5,990 nucleotides of DNA from Deltaproteobacteria bacterium (GTDB lineage: Bacteria; Desulfobacterota; DSM-4660; Desulfatiglandales; HGW-15): the NCBI GenBank assembly GCA_019307805.1, contig JAFDIX010000391.1:1-5990 (forward strand), read 5' to 3'. Under the pieces are notes generated by a model, which saw only the letters and a program-made list of their open reading frames with translations, ran no database searches and was not told where the DNA came from. Positions 4,203 to 5,990 of this stretch are shown piece by piece. Numbering within the stretch: position 1 is the stretch's first letter; each line of letters begins with the position of its first letter. The position numbers and the translations under genes were made by a program.

Positions 4203-5094
4203 AGGCGGTGTTGGCAAAAGCTTCATAACCGCCAATCTTGGTGTAATGTGCGCAAAACTGGGCTACAGGGTCCTGTTGGTCGATCTGGACCTGGGAGGGT
4301 CAAATCTTCACACCTTTCTGGCGCTCAAAAACCCTCAAGTAGGTCTTCATGATTTTCTAAGCAAGCGGTGCCGCAGTCTTGGTGACACGGCCTCTCCCAC
4401 TGGCATCCCGAACCTTTCCATTATCTGCTCAACACATTGTTCCCTGGAAGTACCGAATCTCTTTCATGCACAAAAGCTCAAAATCATCAGGGCCATCAAA
4501 GAACTCCCCTACGATTATATCCTTCTGGATCTTGGCGCTGGAACCAATTTCAACACCCTGGATTTCTTCCTCTCATCGGACGAAGGCATGTTTGTTTTTA
4601 CACCGGAACCCACATCCGTGGAAAACACCCTGCGCTTTATTAAAGCGCTTTACTACAGGAGACTGAAACAGATTCTGAAACAGAGGGCATTCAAAGAGAT
4701 TGTCGGCGAGTTTATGGACCAATCCGGCGGTTCCAGCATAAAAGTATCTGAGTTGATGGAATTTATAATGACAAACAACCGAACCAGGGGTGAGCTGTTG
4801 CAGGCCCGGTTGCGGGATTTCGATTTCAAAATGGTGTTGAACCAGTACCGCAAACAGGTTGATCCCGCCCTGGGTCAGAAAATAGAAAAAGTATGTAACA
4901 AACATTTCTATTCCAAGTTTCAATTCCTGGGAAATGTCAGTTATGATGAAAGAGTGCACGATGCCATCTTTTCAAGGAAGATATACATCACAAAATATCC
5001 CTACACCCACACCGCCACGGACATTCAAAATATTGCCAAAAAACTGACCAAAAGCCCATCACGTGCAATTCCCGCTGCAACGCAACAAGCATGA
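4171..5094 (+). CDS. ParA/MinD/FlhG-like P-loop ATPase
   Basis: The 307-residue protein is a deviant-Walker ATPase of the SIMIBI class, the group that positions chromosomes, division sites, flagella or other polar structures through ATP-driven dimerisation. The P-loop GGGKGGVGKS is at residues 8-17, with signature lysine K11 and P-loop lysine K16. The Walker A' segment is VDLDLGGSN (37-45) and the Walker B/switch II is LLDLGAGT (118-125). TPEPTSVEN (144-152) is typical of MinD/FlhG relatives. A helix-rich segment (about 160-218) separates this from MVLNQYR (221-227) and is longer than in MinD. The N-terminus lacks the DQAxxLR extension by which FlhG activates FlhF, and no clear MinD-type amphipathic C-terminus is seen. 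AGGAAAGAG at 4160-4168 serves as ribosome site. The gene overlaps its neighbours on both sides, by 32 nt and 4 nt. Confidence 0.9.
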   Translation: MSHIYTIGGGKGGVGKSFITANLGVMCAKLGYRVLLVDLDLGGSNLHTFLALKNPQVGLHDFLSKRCRSLGDTASPTGIPNLSIICSTHCSLEVPNLFHAQKLKIIRAIKELPYDYILLDLGAGTNFNTLDFFLSSDEGMFVFTPEPTSVENTLRFIKALYYRRLKQILKQRAFKEIVGEFMDQSGGSSIKVSELMEFIMTNNRTRGELLQARLRDFDFKMVLNQYRKQVDPALGQKIEKVCNKHFYSKFQFLGNVSYDERVHDAIFSRKIYITKYPYTHTATDIQNIAKKLTKSPSRAIPAATQQA

Positions 5095-5741
5095 AAAAAT
5101 TCCAGGGTCTTAATTATTACGAGGTGCTTGAAGTCCCACCCAATGCATCGGACTTTGAGATAAGGCAGGCCTATAAAGAGGCAATAGCCATTTATGATGA
5201 GGACGCCTTGGCCTCCTATTCTCTCTTTGAAGAAGGCGAAAGGGAAGAGGTTCTCGAAAAGATCGAGGAGGCCTTTGACATATTGATAGACAAACATGCC
5301 AGGGCGGCCTATGACAAGATGCTCCTGGACTCGGGAAAGATCGATCCCTCTCTCCTCAAACAACAGGACAAAAACAAACCGATTCCCCTGTTTCAATCCA
5401 GAGACTCCTTTGGTGAGGATGCCTTCTCCAGGAGGGTAAAAGAGAAAACTCGGGATAAGGATCTCAGCGGAGTCACAGGCCAAATCCTTGCAAAAGAGCA
5501 GATCTCCGGAAAAGATTTAAAAAAACTGCGCGAGTTTTTGGGGATTACACTCGATGAAATCTTTGAAGTCACCCGGATTGGAGTCACTACCCTGAAGGCC
5601 ATAGAAGAAAATGACTTTGAAAGCCTGCCCTCGAGCGTCTATTTAAAAAATTTCCTCAAAACCTATGCCGAATTCCTCAAAATTGATCCCACCCGGGTAA
5701 TCGATGGCTACATGATAAATATCCCTCCAGAAAATAATTAA
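5091..5741 (+). CDS. Degenerate J domain fused to a RodZ-type helix-turn-helix, cytosolic
   Basis: The 216-residue protein has an N-terminal J-like domain (about residues 7-80: NYYEVLEV, IRQAYKEA, IEEAFDILID, RAAYD). The Hsp70-activating HPD motif is replaced by DED (36-38, in IYDEDA), so classical co-chaperone activity is unlikely. A polar linker (80-136) leads to a C-terminal HTH of the HTH_25/RodZ type (about 139-208: KKLREFLGITLDEI, TRIGVTTLKAIEENDFESLP, VYLKNFLKTYAEFLKI). In RodZ this domain contacts MreB; in relatives it binds DNA. Unlike RodZ there is no transmembrane segment after it; the protein ends eight residues later. The start overlaps the ATPase stop (ATGA) without a clear Shine-Dalgarno site, implying translational coupling and roughly matched production. 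It may be an adaptor for the ATPase; this is inferred from the layout. Confidence 0.88.
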   Translation: MKKFQGLNYYEVLEVPPNASDFEIRQAYKEAIAIYDEDALASYSLFEEGEREEVLEKIEEAFDILIDKHARAAYDKMLLDSGKIDPSLLKQQDKNKPIPLFQSRDSFGEDAFSRRVKEKTRDKDLSGVTGQILAKEQISGKDLKKLREFLGITLDEIFEVTRIGVTTLKAIEENDFESLPSSVYLKNFLKTYAEFLKIDPTRVIDGYMINIPPENN

Positions 5742-5747
5742 GGGGCT

Positions 5748-5787
5748 ATTGCATTTTGTGTTGGAAAGACATAGGTTTAAATGCAAT
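5748..5787. repeat. Inverted repeat ATTGCATTT / AAATGCAAT after the operon
   Basis: Perfect 9-bp arms (5748-5756 and 5779-5787) are 22 bp apart, directly behind the stop of the J-HTH gene. It could form a stem-loop in the transcript and protect or end it, but no T tract follows. The wide centre also allows two half-sites for a protein. Function open. Confidence 0.4.
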
Positions 5788-5813
5788 TGAATGGGGGAAG
5801 AAACACCCGTGGG

Positions 5814-5831
5814 GCCCGTTGGTCCTCGGGC
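5814..5831 (+). other. Small hairpin in the leader of the lipoprotein gene
   Basis: GCCCG (5814-5818) pairs with CGGGC (5827-5831) around an 8-nt loop, about 19 nt before the Shine-Dalgarno site. The stem is short, and I recognise no riboswitch class in 5742-5862. Confidence 0.25.
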
Positions 5832-5862
5832 ATCTGGTAACACAATGAGAAGGAGGTAAATT

Positions 5863-5990
5863 ATGGGAAGAAATTTCAAGTTCGCACTGATTTTTGTGGT
5901 AGCCGGCGCCCTGCTCTTTGGTTGCGCTGCGGCTCCCCCGCCGCTCACCCCGTTTTCCGCGGTTGATCTCAATGCCAGGATGAAGGCCGG
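5863..5990 (+). CDS. Lipoprotein, N-terminal 42 residues (runs off the right edge)
   Basis: AAGGAGGT at 5850-5857, 5 nt before the ATG, makes this start convincing. The protein begins with MGRNFK, a hydrophobic stretch (FALIFVVAGALLF) and the lipobox LLFGC with C21 as the lipidated residue. Signal peptidase II processing would leave a Cys-Ala-Ala N-terminus; with Ala at +2 the expected destination is the outer membrane by the Lol rule. The mature part starts with a Pro-rich segment (APPPLTP) and then FSAVDLNARMKAG. From memory, similar beginnings occur in deltaproteobacterial OmpA-family lipoproteins, but too little is visible to assign a family. The 121-bp gap and its own ribosome site suggest it may be expressed separately from the ATPase/J-HTH genes, although no terminator clearly separates them. 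Confidence 0.82.
   Translation, partial: MGRNFKFALIFVVAGALLFGCAAAPPPLTPFSAVDLNARMKA

Noticed and set aside
4171..5094. Plasmid or chromosome partition ParA
   Set aside because: No parB gene or parS-like repeat is adjacent; the motifs and neighbours point toward the MinD/FlhG side of the family with an unusual partner.
5742..5862. Riboswitch (for instance c-di-GMP) before the lipoprotein gene
   Set aside because: None of the conserved motifs of a known class could be found; only a short hairpin is present.
5643..5972. Minus-strand open frame of 109 codons at the right end
   Set aside because: It is antisense to the J-HTH and lipoprotein genes, both of which have strong independent support.

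Overview
The window most resembles a chromosomal stretch from an anaerobic deltaproteobacterium (Desulfobacterota; sulfate-reducing or syntrophic lifestyle). This is inferred from the gene families and their mix: a FadN-type 3-hydroxyacyl-CoA dehydrogenase, a short-chain dehydrogenase, a CoA-disulfide-reductase-like flavoprotein, and a ParA-like ATPase next to a J-domain/RodZ-type HTH fusion. Base composition is balanced and Shine-Dalgarno sites are strong (AAGGAGG). No single base pattern fixes the taxon.

Left part (1-2114, minus strand): the N-terminal 294 residues of a FadN-like 3-hydroxyacyl-CoA dehydrogenase run off the left edge. Upstream of it lie a good sigma-70-type promoter and, at the expected transcription start, a palindrome TGAATG-N6-CATTCA that matches the Bacillus FadR (TetR family) operator pattern. 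Between this promoter and the next gene are a candidate terminator and a 103-bp C/G-rich repeat made of two inverted hairpin units. Then comes a complete SDR oxidoreductase ending in a strong stem-loop. Both enzymes fit beta-oxidation or related acyl/alcohol metabolism.

Middle (2115-3936): a divergent spacer of 323 bp holds a candidate promoter for each side, each with an overlapping palindrome, and between them a cluster of hairpins and a short heptamer repeat. To the right is a complete single-cysteine FAD/NAD(P) disulfide reductase of the CoADR/NADH oxidase family. Its stop codon overlaps (TGATG) the start of a 51-codon ORF that looks like the detached C-terminal end of a metallo-beta-lactamase-fold hydrolase.

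Right part (3937-5990, plus strand): a compact operon of a 73-residue helical protein, a ParA/MinD-like ATPase and a cytosolic protein fusing a degenerate J domain (HPD replaced by DED) to a RodZ-type HTH. The reading frames overlap (32 nt and ATGA). A lipoprotein gene with its own strong SD begins 121 bp later and is cut by the window end. This module is the most system-like part of the window: a positioning-type ATPase, an adaptor with an MreB- or DNA-binding type domain, and possibly an envelope lipoprotein. Its function is unknown. No tRNA, rRNA, CRISPR array or transposase gene was seen.
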